A stretch of 63,408 bases of DNA from an uncultured Rhodanobacteraceae bacterium (lineage in GTDB: Bacteria; Pseudomonadota; Gammaproteobacteria; Xanthomonadales; SZUA-5): the NCBI GenBank assembly GCA_937928755.1, contig CALEZI010000119.1, positions 1-63,408 on the forward strand. The letters run 5' to 3'. The notes under the pieces were generated by a model. It saw only the letters and a program-made list of their open reading frames with translations, was not told where the DNA came from and did not search any database. The position numbers and the translations under genes are program-made. Every line of letters starts with the position of its first letter. Position 1 is the stretch's first letter. Below, piece after piece: positions 25,433-33,689 of this stretch.

Positions 25433-26248
25433 ATGACCAACCGCATCGACACCCGCTTCACCGAACTGCGCACCGCTGGCCGCCCCGGTCTGATCACCTT
25501 CGTCACCGCGGGTGACCCCGATCCGTCGTTGACTGTCGAGGTGCTGCATGCACTGGTGCGCCACGGTGCCGATCTGGTCGAACTCGGCATGCCGTTCTCC
25601 GATCCGATGGCCGACGGCCCGGTGATCCAGCAGGCCAACGAGCGGGCGCTGGCGAAACACGTCGGATTGACCCATGTGCTCGACAGCGTGCGCAGCTTTC
25701 GGGCTGCCGATGCGCAGACGCCGATCGTGCTGATGGGTTACCTCAACCCGATCGAGCGTTTTGGTTTCGAACGTTTCGCCGACGCCGCCGCGCAAGCCGG
25801 CGCCGATGGCCTGTTGCTGGTCGACTGCCCGATCGAAGAATCGGTCAGTTACGAACCCACGCTCAAGACCGTAGGCCTGGAGCAGATTTTCCTGCTCGCA
25901 CCGACCACGCCGCCGGAACGCCGCCAGCGCATCGCCGCCAAGGCCCGTGGTTTCATCTACTACGTGTCGTTCAAGGGCATCACCGGTGCCGGCCACCTGC
26001 AACACGCCAGCGCAATCGCCGCGCTGGATGAGTTGCGCGGGCTGAGCGAGGTGCCGATCGCTGTCGGTTTCGGCATCCGCGATGCGGCCAGCGCGGTCGC
26101 GCTCGGCGCCCACGCCGAAGCCATCGTCATCGGCAGCGCACTGGTCGAGACCATCGCCAACGCCCGCGACGCCGCCGAAGTCAATTCACTGGTGGCATCA
26201 TTCCTCGCGCCGATCCGCGACGCGCTGCATGCGGTGAAGCGCTTGTAG
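25433..26248 (+). CDS. trpA: Tryptophan synthase alpha chain
   Basis: A 271-residue protein. PGLITFVTAGDPDPSLTVEV, the catalytic Glu in LVELGMPFSDPMADGPVIQQ, Asp in ADGLLLVDCPIEESVSY, FIYYVSFKGITGAG and PIAVGFGIRDAASAV are the expected alpha-subunit blocks. It cleaves indole-3-glycerol phosphate and channels indole to TrpB. The ATG at 25433 directly follows the right arm of the TAGTGAG hairpin, with only a weak Shine-Dalgarno, so translation from the trpB mRNA may depend on that fold. Confidence 0.98.
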   Translation: MTNRIDTRFTELRTAGRPGLITFVTAGDPDPSLTVEVLHALVRHGADLVELGMPFSDPMADGPVIQQANERALAKHVGLTHVLDSVRSFRAADAQTPIVLMGYLNPIERFGFERFADAAAQAGADGLLLVDCPIEESVSYEPTLKTVGLEQIFLLAPTTPPERRQRIAAKARGFIYYVSFKGITGAGHLQHASAIAALDELRGLSEVPIAVGFGIRDAASAVALGAHAEAIVIGSALVETIANARDAAEVNSLVASFLAPIRDALHAVKRL

Positions 26249-26259
26249 AAGGCCGACGT

Positions 26260-26325
26260 TGTAGGAGCGTCGTGCACGACGCGACCCACCGACCCGACAT
26301 TCGCGACGTACACGTCGCTCCTACA
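26260..26325. repeat. Palindromic GTAGGAGCGACGT-family element
   Basis: The left arm TGTAGGAGCGTCGTGCACGA (26260 onward) and right arm CGCGACGTACACGTCGCTCC plus TACA (ending 26325) form the same structure as 9032-9108. It lies in the 98-base trpA-accD gap, 22 bases before the accD start. Confidence 0.88.
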
Positions 26326-26346
26326 GATACGGATTTCGATCTGCCC

Positions 26347-27213
26347 ATGAGCTGGTTAAGCAAACTGATGCCCGCCCGCATCCGTACCGAAGGTTCGGCG
26401 AAGCGCAACGTTCCGGAAGGTCTGTGGGAGAAGTGCCCGGCCTGCGCCGCGGTGCTGTACGGCCCGGAACTGGAGCGCAACCTGCGCGTCTGCCCGAAGT
26501 GCAATCACCACATGACGATTTCCGGCCGCAAGCGCCTGGAATCCTTGTTCGACGCCGGCACGATGAGCGAGATCGATGGCAATCTGGCGCCATTCGACGC
26601 GCTCAAGTTCCGCGATTCCAAGCGCTACCGAGACCGCTTGATCGCGGCGCAGCGCGCAACCGGCGAGAAGGATGCGCTGGTTTCCGCACGCGGGCTGCTC
26701 AAGGGACGAACGCTGATCGCCAGCGCTTTTGAATTTTCGTTCATGGGTGGCTCGATGGGTTCGGTCGTCGGTGAGCGCTTTGCACGTGCCGCCGAGCGCG
26801 CGCTGGATGAGCGGGCGCCGCTGGTCAATTTTTCTGCGACCGGCGGTGCGCGCATGCAGGAAGGTCTGTTCTCGCTGATGCAGATGGCCAAGACCTCGGC
26901 GGCGCTGGCGCGCCTGCGTCGCAACGGCGTACCTTTCGTTTCGGTGCTGACGCATCCCACCACCGGCGGCGTGTCCGCCAGTCTGGGCATGCTTGGTGAT
27001 CTCAATCTCGCCGAGCCCCAGGCGCTGATCGGCTTCGCCGGACCGCGCGTGATCGAACAGACTGTGCGAGAGACCCTGCCCGAGGGATTCCAGCGCAGCG
27101 AGTTTCTGCTCGACAAGGGCGCACTCGACGCCATCGTCGACCGCCGCGAATTGCGCGACAAGCTCTCGGCGATGCTGGCGATCCTGCAGCGCCAGCCGGC
27201 GCCAGCGGCGTGA
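26347..27213 (+). CDS. accD: Acetyl-CoA carboxylase carboxyltransferase subunit beta
   Basis: A 288-residue protein starting MSWLSKLMPARIRTEGSAKR. The four-Cys zinc ribbon is present as WEKCPACAAVLYGPELERNL followed by RVCPKCNHHMTI. Carboxyltransferase blocks include FEFSFMGGSMGSVVGERFAR, SATGGARMQEGLFSLMQMAK, LTHPTTGGVSASLGMLGDLN and AFAGPRVIEQT-like GFAGPRVIEQTVRETLPEGF. With AccA it forms malonyl-CoA. Downstream lies a 377-base gap filled by palindromic arrays before folC. Confidence 0.97.
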   Translation: MSWLSKLMPARIRTEGSAKRNVPEGLWEKCPACAAVLYGPELERNLRVCPKCNHHMTISGRKRLESLFDAGTMSEIDGNLAPFDALKFRDSKRYRDRLIAAQRATGEKDALVSARGLLKGRTLIASAFEFSFMGGSMGSVVGERFARAAERALDERAPLVNFSATGGARMQEGLFSLMQMAKTSAALARLRRNGVPFVSVLTHPTTGGVSASLGMLGDLNLAEPQALIGFAGPRVIEQTVRETLPEGFQRSEFLLDKGALDAIVDRRELRDKLSAMLAILQRQPAPAA

Positions 27214-27246
27214 GAGCCATCGGTTGTTGCTTGCTCCTGGCTGCAT

Positions 27247-27446
27247 GTAGAGCCGAGCTTGCTCGGCTGCGCTGGCTGTTCGTAGGGCCGAGGTTGCTTG
27301 GCTGCTTTGGCCGTTCGTAGAGCCGAGCTTGCTCGGCTGCACTGGCCGTTCGCAGAGCCGAGCATGCTTGGCTGCTTTGGCCGTTCGTAGAGCCGAGCTT
27401 GCTCGGCTGCTCTGGACGTTCGTAGAGCCGAGCTTGCTCGGCTGCT
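27247..27446. repeat. Six-unit tandem array of palindromes with 35-bp period
   Basis: Units start at 27247, 27282, 27317, 27352, 27387 and 27422, exactly 35 bases apart. Each is GTAGAGCCGAGCTTGCTCGG followed by CTGC and an 11-base linker (for example TTTGGCCGTTC). The core GCCGAGCttGCTCGGC is a hairpin. Units two and four carry compensating-looking changes (GAGgTTGCTTGG, GAGCaTGCTTGG). It occupies the accD-folC gap. Confidence 0.93.
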
Positions 27447-27476
27447 GTAGTTGCACCGCCCTCAATTCGAAGCTGC

Positions 27477-27582
27477 ACAGCAGCGGAGCAAGCTCCGCTC
27501 TATCAAGGCAACAGCAGCGGAGCAAGCTCCGCTCTACCAAGGCAACAGCAGCGGAGCAAGCTCCGCTCTACCAAAGGCAAAT
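27477..27582. repeat. Three-unit tandem array of a second palindrome with 34-bp period
   Basis: Units start at 27477, 27511 and 27545: ACAGCAGCGGAGCAAGCTCC then GCTCTACCAAGGCA. The hairpin core is AGCGGAGcaagCTCCGCT. Its outer ends (CTCTAC, GAGC) match the complement of the GTAGAG start of the preceding array, so the two arrays together could fold as one large inverted structure. The array ends about 10 bases before the folC start. Confidence 0.9.
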
Positions 27583-27590
27583 GCAGCGGG

Positions 27591-28979
27591 ATGTTGACGA
27601 CAACCGCGCCGGGACTGAACGCCAACGATCCGCTCGATGCCTGGCTCCGCCACCTTGAACAGCTGCACCCGCGCGCGATCGACCTTGGCCTCGAGCGCGT
27701 GCGCGAGGTCTGGTTGCGGCTTGGCAGTCCACGACCGGCGCCGATCTGCGTTCTGGTCGGTGGGACCAATGGCAAGGGATCCACGGTAGCGTTCCTGAGC
27801 GCGATGCTGGCGGCGGCCGATTACCGTGTAGGCACCTACACCTCACCGCACCTGCTGCGTTACAACGAGCGTGTGTTGCTTGCCGGAGTCGAGGCCAGCG
27901 ACGCGCAACTGGTTGCCGCCTTCGCCGAAATCGACGCTGCTCGCGGCGTGATTTCGCTCAGTTACTTCGAGTTCGGCACGTTGGCAGCCTTCCTCGTCCT
28001 GGCGCGGGCCGGGCTGGATGTAGCGGTGCTTGAGATCGGCCTGGGCGGGCGCCTCGATGCGGTCAATCTGATCGATGCGGATGCTGCGATCCTGACCAGT
28101 GTCGATCTCGATCACCAGGAGTACCTCGGCAACGATCGCGAGCGCATCGGCTGGGACAAGGCGCATATCTTCCGCGCCCGACAGCCGGCGGTCATCGCCG
28201 CACTGGATCCGCCGGACTCGGTTTACACGGTGGCGCGGCAACTCGGCGCGGTGGTCCACACGTTACCGCCGCTCGGCACGCCCGGTGCGACCAACTGGAC
28301 CTGCCCGCTTCCGGACGGGGCGACCCTGGAAATGCCTTTGCCTCGTCTGCGGGCTCCTTGTCAGCGGCGTAATGCCGCCGCTGCGATATGGGCCTGGCAA
28401 TTGCTCGGAGAGCGTTTGCCGTTCGTGGCCCGGGCGGCGGCGATCGGCGTTGCCCAGGCGAGCGTGCGCGGGCGCCTGGAGCGCTTGCCGCGCAGCATCG
28501 AGACTCTGGTCGACGTTGCCCACAATCCCGAGGCCGCCCGCGAGCTGGCGTCATGGATGCAGTGCAATCCCCGGCAGCGCAATGTCGCGGTGTTCGCTGC
28601 GCTCGCCGACAAGGACCTCGCGGGCATCGTTGCCCCGTTGGCGCAATCCTTCTGCGCCTGGATCGTGGTCGACCTGGCTGCAACGACGCCGCGCGCGGCG
28701 AGTCCGGAACAACAGGCAGCCGCGCTGCTCGGCCAACTACCCGCTGCGGCAACGGTCACCACCCGCGCGGACATGGGATCGGCGCTGGCGAGTGCCGATG
28801 AGCTGGCCGGTAGCGAAGGTCGCGTGCTGGTGTTCGGGTCGTTCTTCACGGTGGCCGCTGCGCTTGCGGCCGCCCCGGCAGAGCCAGGCGCCGACCGTAG
28901 ACAGCACGACGATACTATTGCGGACCAGGACCGAACGGCGGTTCCGCGCGCCCCGGGCCAGGCTGCCCACGGCGTCTGA
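27591..28979 (+). CDS. folC: Bifunctional dihydrofolate synthase/folylpolyglutamate synthase
   Basis: A 462-residue protein. N-terminal LDAWLRHLEQLHPRAIDLGL, the ATP loop LVGGTNGKGSTVAFLSAMLA, YRVGTYTSPHLLRYNERVLL, LEIGLGGRLDAVNLIDADAA, TSVDLDHQEYLGNDRERIGW (with the SVDxDHxxxLG metal site) and the C-terminal domain ETLVDVAHNPEAARELASW are all in place. It is a typical FolC. The Mur-ligase family member adds Glu to dihydropteroate and folates. The last approximately 30 residues (PAEPGADRRQHDDTIADQ...) extend beyond the domain and look disordered. Confidence 0.96.
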   Translation: MLTTTAPGLNANDPLDAWLRHLEQLHPRAIDLGLERVREVWLRLGSPRPAPICVLVGGTNGKGSTVAFLSAMLAAADYRVGTYTSPHLLRYNERVLLAGVEASDAQLVAAFAEIDAARGVISLSYFEFGTLAAFLVLARAGLDVAVLEIGLGGRLDAVNLIDADAAILTSVDLDHQEYLGNDRERIGWDKAHIFRARQPAVIAALDPPDSVYTVARQLGAVVHTLPPLGTPGATNWTCPLPDGATLEMPLPRLRAPCQRRNAAAAIWAWQLLGERLPFVARAAAIGVAQASVRGRLERLPRSIETLVDVAHNPEAARELASWMQCNPRQRNVAVFAALADKDLAGIVAPLAQSFCAWIVVDLAATTPRAASPEQQAAALLGQLPAAATVTTRADMGSALASADELAGSEGRVLVFGSFFTVAAALAAAPAEPGADRRQHDDTIADQDRTAVPRAPGQAAHGV

Positions 28980-29041
28980 GCGACCGATCCGGGGATCAGC
29001 CTATACTCGGCAGAATCGCTTTACACGACTATTTGCCGCCA

Positions 29042-29983
29042 ATGGACGACGCCCTACGCCAACGCCTGGTCGGCGCCGCCGTGATCATCGCGCTCGCCGT
29101 GATCTTCGTGCCGATGCTGCTGGATTCGCCCGACGAAGCAACGCGCACGCAAGAGGTGGACCTGACGATTCCGCCACGTTCGGAGCCGGGTGTCGAGACA
29201 CGACGCTTGCCGCTTGATCCGGGCATGACCGCGCCGCCTGCGGCTGCTGAGCCGCCACCCGACAGCGCCGGCAACAACGTCGCCGAGCCGGTCCCGGCGC
29301 CGCAGGCTGGCGGCGTGGCGCCCGTCGTCGATGAGCCGCCCAAGCCCGCTCCGAGTCCCGCACCGGCGCCGGCGGCGCCAGTGACGACAACGCCACCTCC
29401 TGTTGCGCCGACAACGGTCGCAGCGCCGGCGCCAGCACCCCCGGCCATGCCGGCGCCTGCGCGCGGCGGCCGCTTCGTCGCCCAGTTCGGCAGTTACGCC
29501 GAGCTCGGCAACGCGCAGGCGCTGATTCGCGATCTGGCCAAGGCCGGTGTGCCCGCCGATATCGAAACACTCGCTGGCGCTTCAGGTCGCGCCCTGCATC
29601 GCGTGCGCTCGCGGCCCTATGCGACGCGCACCGAGGCCGACGCCGCGCGTCTGGGTGCGCAGCGGCAGATCGCCGGGCTGGCCAGCACGGTCGTCGAATT
29701 GGCGGCTGCCGATGCCACGCAATCGACCCCGGCCCCTGCCAATCTTTCGGGTTGGGCGGTACAGGTCGGTGTGTTCACCCGCAAGGAAGGCGCCGAGGAG
29801 CTCGCCAAGCGATTGCGCGACGGCGGTTATGCCGCATTCGTCGAGCCGGTCAAACTGGCTGGCGGTCAAACCAGCCACCGCGTGCGCATCGGGCCCGAAG
29901 TCAAACGCGAAATTGCGCAGCGCATCCAGGCTGAGGTCAAGAGCAAGTTCAAGCTCGACGCGCTGGTGGTTGCTCATCCGTAG
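29042..29983 (+). CDS. DedD-like cell-division protein with two SPOR domains
   Basis: A 313-residue protein. MDDALRQRLVGAAVIIALAV, then IFVPMLLDSP, is the DedD-type N-terminal anchor. A long Pro/Ala linker precedes two SPOR domains: about 141-220 (FVAQFGSYAELGNAQALIRD ... ALHRVRSRPYATRTEADAAR) and about 235-313 (WAVQVGVFTRKEGAEELAKR ... SHRVRIGPEVKREIAQRI). SPOR domains bind denuded septal glycans; E. coli DedD has one. It sits between folC and cvpA as in other gammaproteobacteria. ATG 29042 is chosen over TTG 29033. Confidence 0.92.
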   Translation: MDDALRQRLVGAAVIIALAVIFVPMLLDSPDEATRTQEVDLTIPPRSEPGVETRRLPLDPGMTAPPAAAEPPPDSAGNNVAEPVPAPQAGGVAPVVDEPPKPAPSPAPAPAAPVTTTPPPVAPTTVAAPAPAPPAMPAPARGGRFVAQFGSYAELGNAQALIRDLAKAGVPADIETLAGASGRALHRVRSRPYATRTEADAARLGAQRQIAGLASTVVELAAADATQSTPAPANLSGWAVQVGVFTRKEGAEELAKRLRDGGYAAFVEPVKLAGGQTSHRVRIGPEVKREIAQRIQAEVKSKFKLDALVVAHP

Positions 29984-30301
29984 CCCTGCGAATACCGATT
30001 GTCCGCAGATGGCGCAAATGTCCAAAGGTGAAGGAATCAGCAACCAACCGTCCCTGACGTGTGGCTGTGGGCTGTTTTTCAGGACGCAAGGGAGCACAAA
30101 GGACCGCGGCACGGTGCACGGGAGGAACTCCCACCTGACGCGACTTTGGTGGGCCCAGACTTGTCTGGACGCTGGTCCAACAATGCCCGGAAAGCGTCCG
30201 GACAAATCTGGACCGGCCTTTGCCGTGCCCCGTGCCGCGTGTTCTTTGCGTCCCTTTGTGTTCGCCATCCGGGTTCGCTCAAGGCGCGGAATGTCGCCCG
30301 C
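29984..30301. other. Intergenic region with palindromic repeat between the SPOR gene and cvpA
   Basis: This 318-base gap contains a GTCCAGACTTGTCTGGAC-family inverted repeat at 30148-30172 / 30193-30214 and short GCGCAAATGTCC and TTTGCGTCCCTTTGTG stretches resembling the repeat B core. No coding frame is convincing. The cvpA promoter is presumably in its right half. Confidence 0.6.
30148..30214. repeat. Palindromic GTCCAGACTTGTCTGGAC-family element
   Basis: The left arm GGTGGGCCCAGACTTGTCTG GACG (30148-30172) and right arm AGCGTCCGGACAAATCTGGA CC (30193-30214) pair with three mismatches. It matches the perfect copy at 10784-10915. Confidence 0.82.
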
Positions 30302-30841
30302 ATGATCTGGGTCGACTGGCTGATCGTTGGCATCATCGGACTGTCGGCGGTGATCAGCCTGGTGCGTGGTTTCGTCCGCGAGGCGTTGTCGATCGTCATC
30401 TGGATCATGGCGTTGTGGGCGGCATTCCACTTCACCGCGCCGTTCGCCCAACTGTTTCTCGGCGGCATCGAACTGGCGTCGGTGCGCCTTGCGGTCGCGG
30501 CGATCATTCTGATCATCTGCATACTGGTGCTCGGCTCGATGCTCAGCTGGCTGGTCGGGCGCCTGCTGCAGTCGACCGGCCTCAGTGGCACGGATCGACT
30601 GCTCGGCGTGGTATTTGGAGCACTTCGTGGACTGGTCACGGTGACCGCACTGGTCGCAGTGGTCAGTTGGACGCCGTTGTGTCTCGATCCCTGGTGGCGT
30701 CAATCGCAACTGGTTCCGAGCATCGAGGCGCTGGCCATTCATGCGCGCGATTTCCTGCCGGGCGGCCTGCGTGAGATCATCGGCAGCTGTCGCCAGAATC
30801 CGACGGATGCCCCCGAGGCGCCGCGCCCCGTAGCGACCTGA
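30302..30841 (+). CDS. cvpA: Colicin V production family membrane protein
   Basis: A 179-residue protein starting MIWVDWLIVGIIGLSAVISL. It has the family signature VISLVRGFVREALSIVIWIM and four membrane helices, the third being LAVAAIILIICILVLGSMLS, followed by GLSGTDRLLGVVFGALRGLV, the CvpA second signature. A longer frame back to 30059 runs through repeat sequence and is not credible. In E. coli cvpA precedes purF as here; it has a role in envelope stress resistance, mechanism unknown. Confidence 0.95.
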   Translation: MIWVDWLIVGIIGLSAVISLVRGFVREALSIVIWIMALWAAFHFTAPFAQLFLGGIELASVRLAVAAIILIICILVLGSMLSWLVGRLLQSTGLSGTDRLLGVVFGALRGLVTVTALVAVVSWTPLCLDPWWRQSQLVPSIEALAIHARDFLPGGLREIIGSCRQNPTDAPEAPRPVAT

Positions 30842-30865
30842 TCATTTATCCAGGATTTGCCCCAC

Positions 30866-32350
30866 ATGTGCGGAATCATCGGCATCGTCGGCCGCAGCGA
30901 AGTGGCCACCGCGCTCTACGACGGTTTGACCGTCCTGCAGCATCGTGGCCAGGATGCTGCTGGCATCGCCACCTTCGACGGCCAGCGCCTGCACCTGGCC
31001 AAGAGCAACGGACTGGTGCGCGACGTATTCGACAACGCCTCGATGGCGCGCTTGCGCGGCAATGTCGGTATCGGCCACTGCCGCTACCCGACCGCCGGCT
31101 CCGAAGGGGCCGCCGAAGCCCAGCCCTTTTACGTGAACTCGCCGTTCGGCATCGCCTTGGCGCACAACGGCAATCTCACCAATACGCGCGCGCTCAAGCA
31201 CGAGGTGTTTGCCGACGACCGTCGTCACATCAACACCGAATCCGATTCCGAAGTGCTGCTGAACATCTTCGCCCACGAACTGCAGGCGCAGGAGCGTTTG
31301 CGGCTCGAGCCGGAGCACCTGTTCAAAGCGGTCGCGGGCGTGCATGCGCGCTGTGTCGGCGGCTACGCCATTGTCGCGCTGGTGCTCGGTTTCGGCATGC
31401 TCGGCTTTCGCGACCCGAACGGCATCCGGCCGCTGGTCATTGGCCGTCGCGAAGGGCCAGACGGCATTGAGTGGGCGCTGGCGTCGGAAAGCGTCGCGCT
31501 GGACATCCTCGGCTTCAAGCGCGTGCGCGACGTCGAACCGGGCGAGGCCGTGCTGATCAGCGAGGATGGCACCTTCCTTGCGCGCCAGTGCGCCACGGTC
31601 AAGGTGCACGCGCCGTGCATCTTCGAATACGTCTATCTGGCGCGACCGGACTCGATGATCGAGGACGTGTCGGTGTACAAGGCGCGGCTGCGCATGGGCG
31701 AGCGCCTGGCGCAGAAGATCCGCCGCCTGCGTCCGGATCACGACATCGACGTGGTGATTCCGGTACCCGATACCTCGCGCAGCGCCGCCATCGCCATGGG
31801 CAAGGTGCTCGGCGTCGACTATCGCGAGGGCTTCGTCAAGAACCGCTACATCGGTCGCACCTTCATCATGCCGGGCCAGAAAGAGCGGGTGAAGTCGGTG
31901 CGCCGCAAGCTCAATCCGATGGAGCTCGAATTCCGCAACAAGGTGGTGCTGCTGGTCGACGATTCGATCGTGCGCGGTACCACCAGCAAGCAGATCGTGC
32001 AGATGGCGCGCGAAGCTGGCGCAAAGAAGGTCTACCTGGCATCCGCCGCGCCGCCGGTGCGCTATCCCAACGTCTACGGCATCGACATGCCCGCCGTCGA
32101 CGAACTGGTCGCACACGGTCGCAGCGAGGCCGAGATCGAGGCCTTCATCGGCTGCGACTGGCTGATCTACCAGAATCTCGAAGACCTGATCGCTGCCGTG
32201 CAGGAAGGCAATCCCGAACTCAAGCACTTCGACACCTCTTGCTTCAGCGGCGAATACGTCACCGGTCTCAGCGACGCCTACCTGCAGCAACTCGAACTGC
32301 TGCGCAGCGACGAAGCCAAGGAAAAACGCCGCGACGTCGCGCCGGCCTGA
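30866..32350 (+). CDS. purF: Amidophosphoribosyltransferase
   Basis: A 494-residue protein starting MCGIIGIVGRSEVATALYDG; after Met removal Cys1 is the glutaminase nucleophile. GNVGIGHCRYPTAGSEGAAE and NSPFGIALAHNGNLTNTRAL complete the Ntn domain. The PRPP loop is VVLLVDDSIVRGTTSKQIVQ, and YREGFVKNRYIGRTFIMPGQ is the flexible loop. It makes phosphoribosylamine, committing purine synthesis. A TTG nine bases upstream is in frame but would block Cys1 exposure, so it is rejected. Confidence 0.98.
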   Translation: MCGIIGIVGRSEVATALYDGLTVLQHRGQDAAGIATFDGQRLHLAKSNGLVRDVFDNASMARLRGNVGIGHCRYPTAGSEGAAEAQPFYVNSPFGIALAHNGNLTNTRALKHEVFADDRRHINTESDSEVLLNIFAHELQAQERLRLEPEHLFKAVAGVHARCVGGYAIVALVLGFGMLGFRDPNGIRPLVIGRREGPDGIEWALASESVALDILGFKRVRDVEPGEAVLISEDGTFLARQCATVKVHAPCIFEYVYLARPDSMIEDVSVYKARLRMGERLAQKIRRLRPDHDIDVVIPVPDTSRSAAIAMGKVLGVDYREGFVKNRYIGRTFIMPGQKERVKSVRRKLNPMELEFRNKVVLLVDDSIVRGTTSKQIVQMAREAGAKKVYLASAAPPVRYPNVYGIDMPAVDELVAHGRSEAEIEAFIGCDWLIYQNLEDLIAAVQEGNPELKHFDTSCFSGEYVTGLSDAYLQQLELLRSDEAKEKRRDVAPA

Positions 32351-32368
32351 GTCCAGTCCCGACCACCG

Positions 32369-32523
32369 TTCGTCCTGAGCGTTTCCCCCGCGTTTCTGGA
32401 GGAAACAGTCGAAGGACGCGGACTTGCCGCACCGGTCCGAGACTGGCTCCACCCCCGCACCACCGATCGTCCTGAGCGTTTCCCCCGCGCTTTTCTGGAG
32501 GAAGCAGTCGAAGGACGCGGAAT
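32369..32523. repeat. Two direct repeats downstream of purF
   Basis: Two approximately 52-bp copies begin near 32369 and 32467: CGTCCTGAGCGTTTCCCCCG, then CGTTTCTGGAGGAAACAGTC and GAAGGACGCGGA. The second has a C and T insertion and an A-to-G change. The ends (GTCCT...AGGAC) make each copy partly palindromic. The 239-base gap to the DUF455 gene contains nothing else recognisable. Confidence 0.88.
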
Positions 32524-32589
32524 TGCCGAATACGTCGCGCTGAACGCTATCTTCGGCCTGGCCACGCTCGCGCCCCTCAAGTTCTGACC

Positions 32590-33402
32590 ATGCCCCCGAT
32601 CAACCCGCGCCAGCTCGCCCTCGATTGCCTGCTCGAAGCCAACATCCAGCGCAAGCTGGTGCTGACAGCGGCCGCCAACGCTGCAATCCAGTCTCAGGCG
32701 ACATGGGCGCAAGACCCGGCCAGTCCGGCGATCGTAGCCATAACACTCCCGGGGCGTCCGGCGAAACCCGAACTTGTGCAGCCGAATCAGTTGGTCCAGC
32801 GCAAGCTCAACTCGCCCGAGGGCCGTGCTGCGTTGATCCACGCCGTCGCCCATATCGAATTCAACGCGATCAACCTGGCCTGGGATGCGGTCTATCGCTT
32901 TCCCGGTTTGCCCGACGACTACTACCGCGATTGGGCCAGTGTCGCTGCCGATGAAGCCCGGCATTTCCAGTTGTTGTCAGCGCGGCTCGCCGAACTTGGC
33001 CACGCCTACGGCGATTTCCCCGCACACAATGGCCTCTGGCAGATGGCTTGCGATACCGCGCACGACGCCATGGTGCGCATGGCACTAGTGCCGCGCGTGC
33101 TCGAAGCGCGAGGCCTCGATGTCACGCCGGGCATGATCGAACGCTTGCGTCGGATCGGCGATGCGGCAACCATCGCTGTGCTGGAGGTCATCCTGCGCGA
33201 GGAGGTACGCCATGTGGCGATCGGATCTCGCTGGTTTGCATCGATCTGCCGACAGCGCGGATTGCAGCCTCGGGAGACCTTCCTCAAGTTGGTGCAGGCT
33301 CAGGCAGCGCCGTTGCGGTTGCCGTTCAATGTCGCGGCGCGGCTGCAGGCAGGCTTCGACCAGGACGAACTCGATGGGCTGGCCCAGTTGGCCGGGGCGT
33401 GA
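32590..33402 (+). CDS. DUF455-family ferritin-like protein
   Basis: A 270-residue protein. Ferritin-like di-iron ligand positions are visible: HAVAHIEFNAINLAWDAVYR, YRDWASVAADEARHFQLLSA (the AxDEARHF motif) and VILREEVRHVAIGSRWF. The conserved GRPAKPELV and DYPAH-like YGDFPAHNGLWQMACDTAHD are also present. This identifies DUF455 (PF04305), related to MiaE and ferritin-like oxygenases; no reaction is established. It stands alone downstream of purF. Confidence 0.93.
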   Translation: MPPINPRQLALDCLLEANIQRKLVLTAAANAAIQSQATWAQDPASPAIVAITLPGRPAKPELVQPNQLVQRKLNSPEGRAALIHAVAHIEFNAINLAWDAVYRFPGLPDDYYRDWASVAADEARHFQLLSARLAELGHAYGDFPAHNGLWQMACDTAHDAMVRMALVPRVLEARGLDVTPGMIERLRRIGDAATIAVLEVILREEVRHVAIGSRWFASICRQRGLQPRETFLKLVQAQAAPLRLPFNVAARLQAGFDQDELDGLAQLAGA

Positions 33403-33689
33403 GGCTGGCCTGAGCCGCAGGTGCCCCGGCGCACAGAAAGAAAGCAGGCTGCGTGTGATCATGCCGCCCTTGGAGCTATCGCTGCGGCAACGATCGCGTT
33501 CCACGAGGGAAGCGCAAGCGCGTTCGGTCGAAGTTCATCGCGAAAGTTCCCTGAGAGGATTCCCCCTGCATTCACGTCTTTATCTCCCGTACAGGGCTGT
33601 GATAGCCTTGTGCGGTGGGGTGCTGCGGCTGAGACAGCCGGCATCGCTATCGGTCGCGCAACTTCAACTCATCTCGAAGGGACACCTCC

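Noticed and set aside
27247..27582. CRISPR-like regular repeats
   Set aside because: Period is regular, but the supposed spacers are only about 11 bases and almost identical between units, each unit is itself a hairpin, and no cas genes are present.
29033..29041. TTG start for the SPOR-domain gene
   Set aside because: Only three residues longer and ATG 29042 gives the usual MDD-type N terminus next to the membrane anchor.
30842..32452. Minus-strand frame of 536 aa opposite purF
   Set aside because: Antisense shadow of purF in high-GC DNA; no motif and no promoter.
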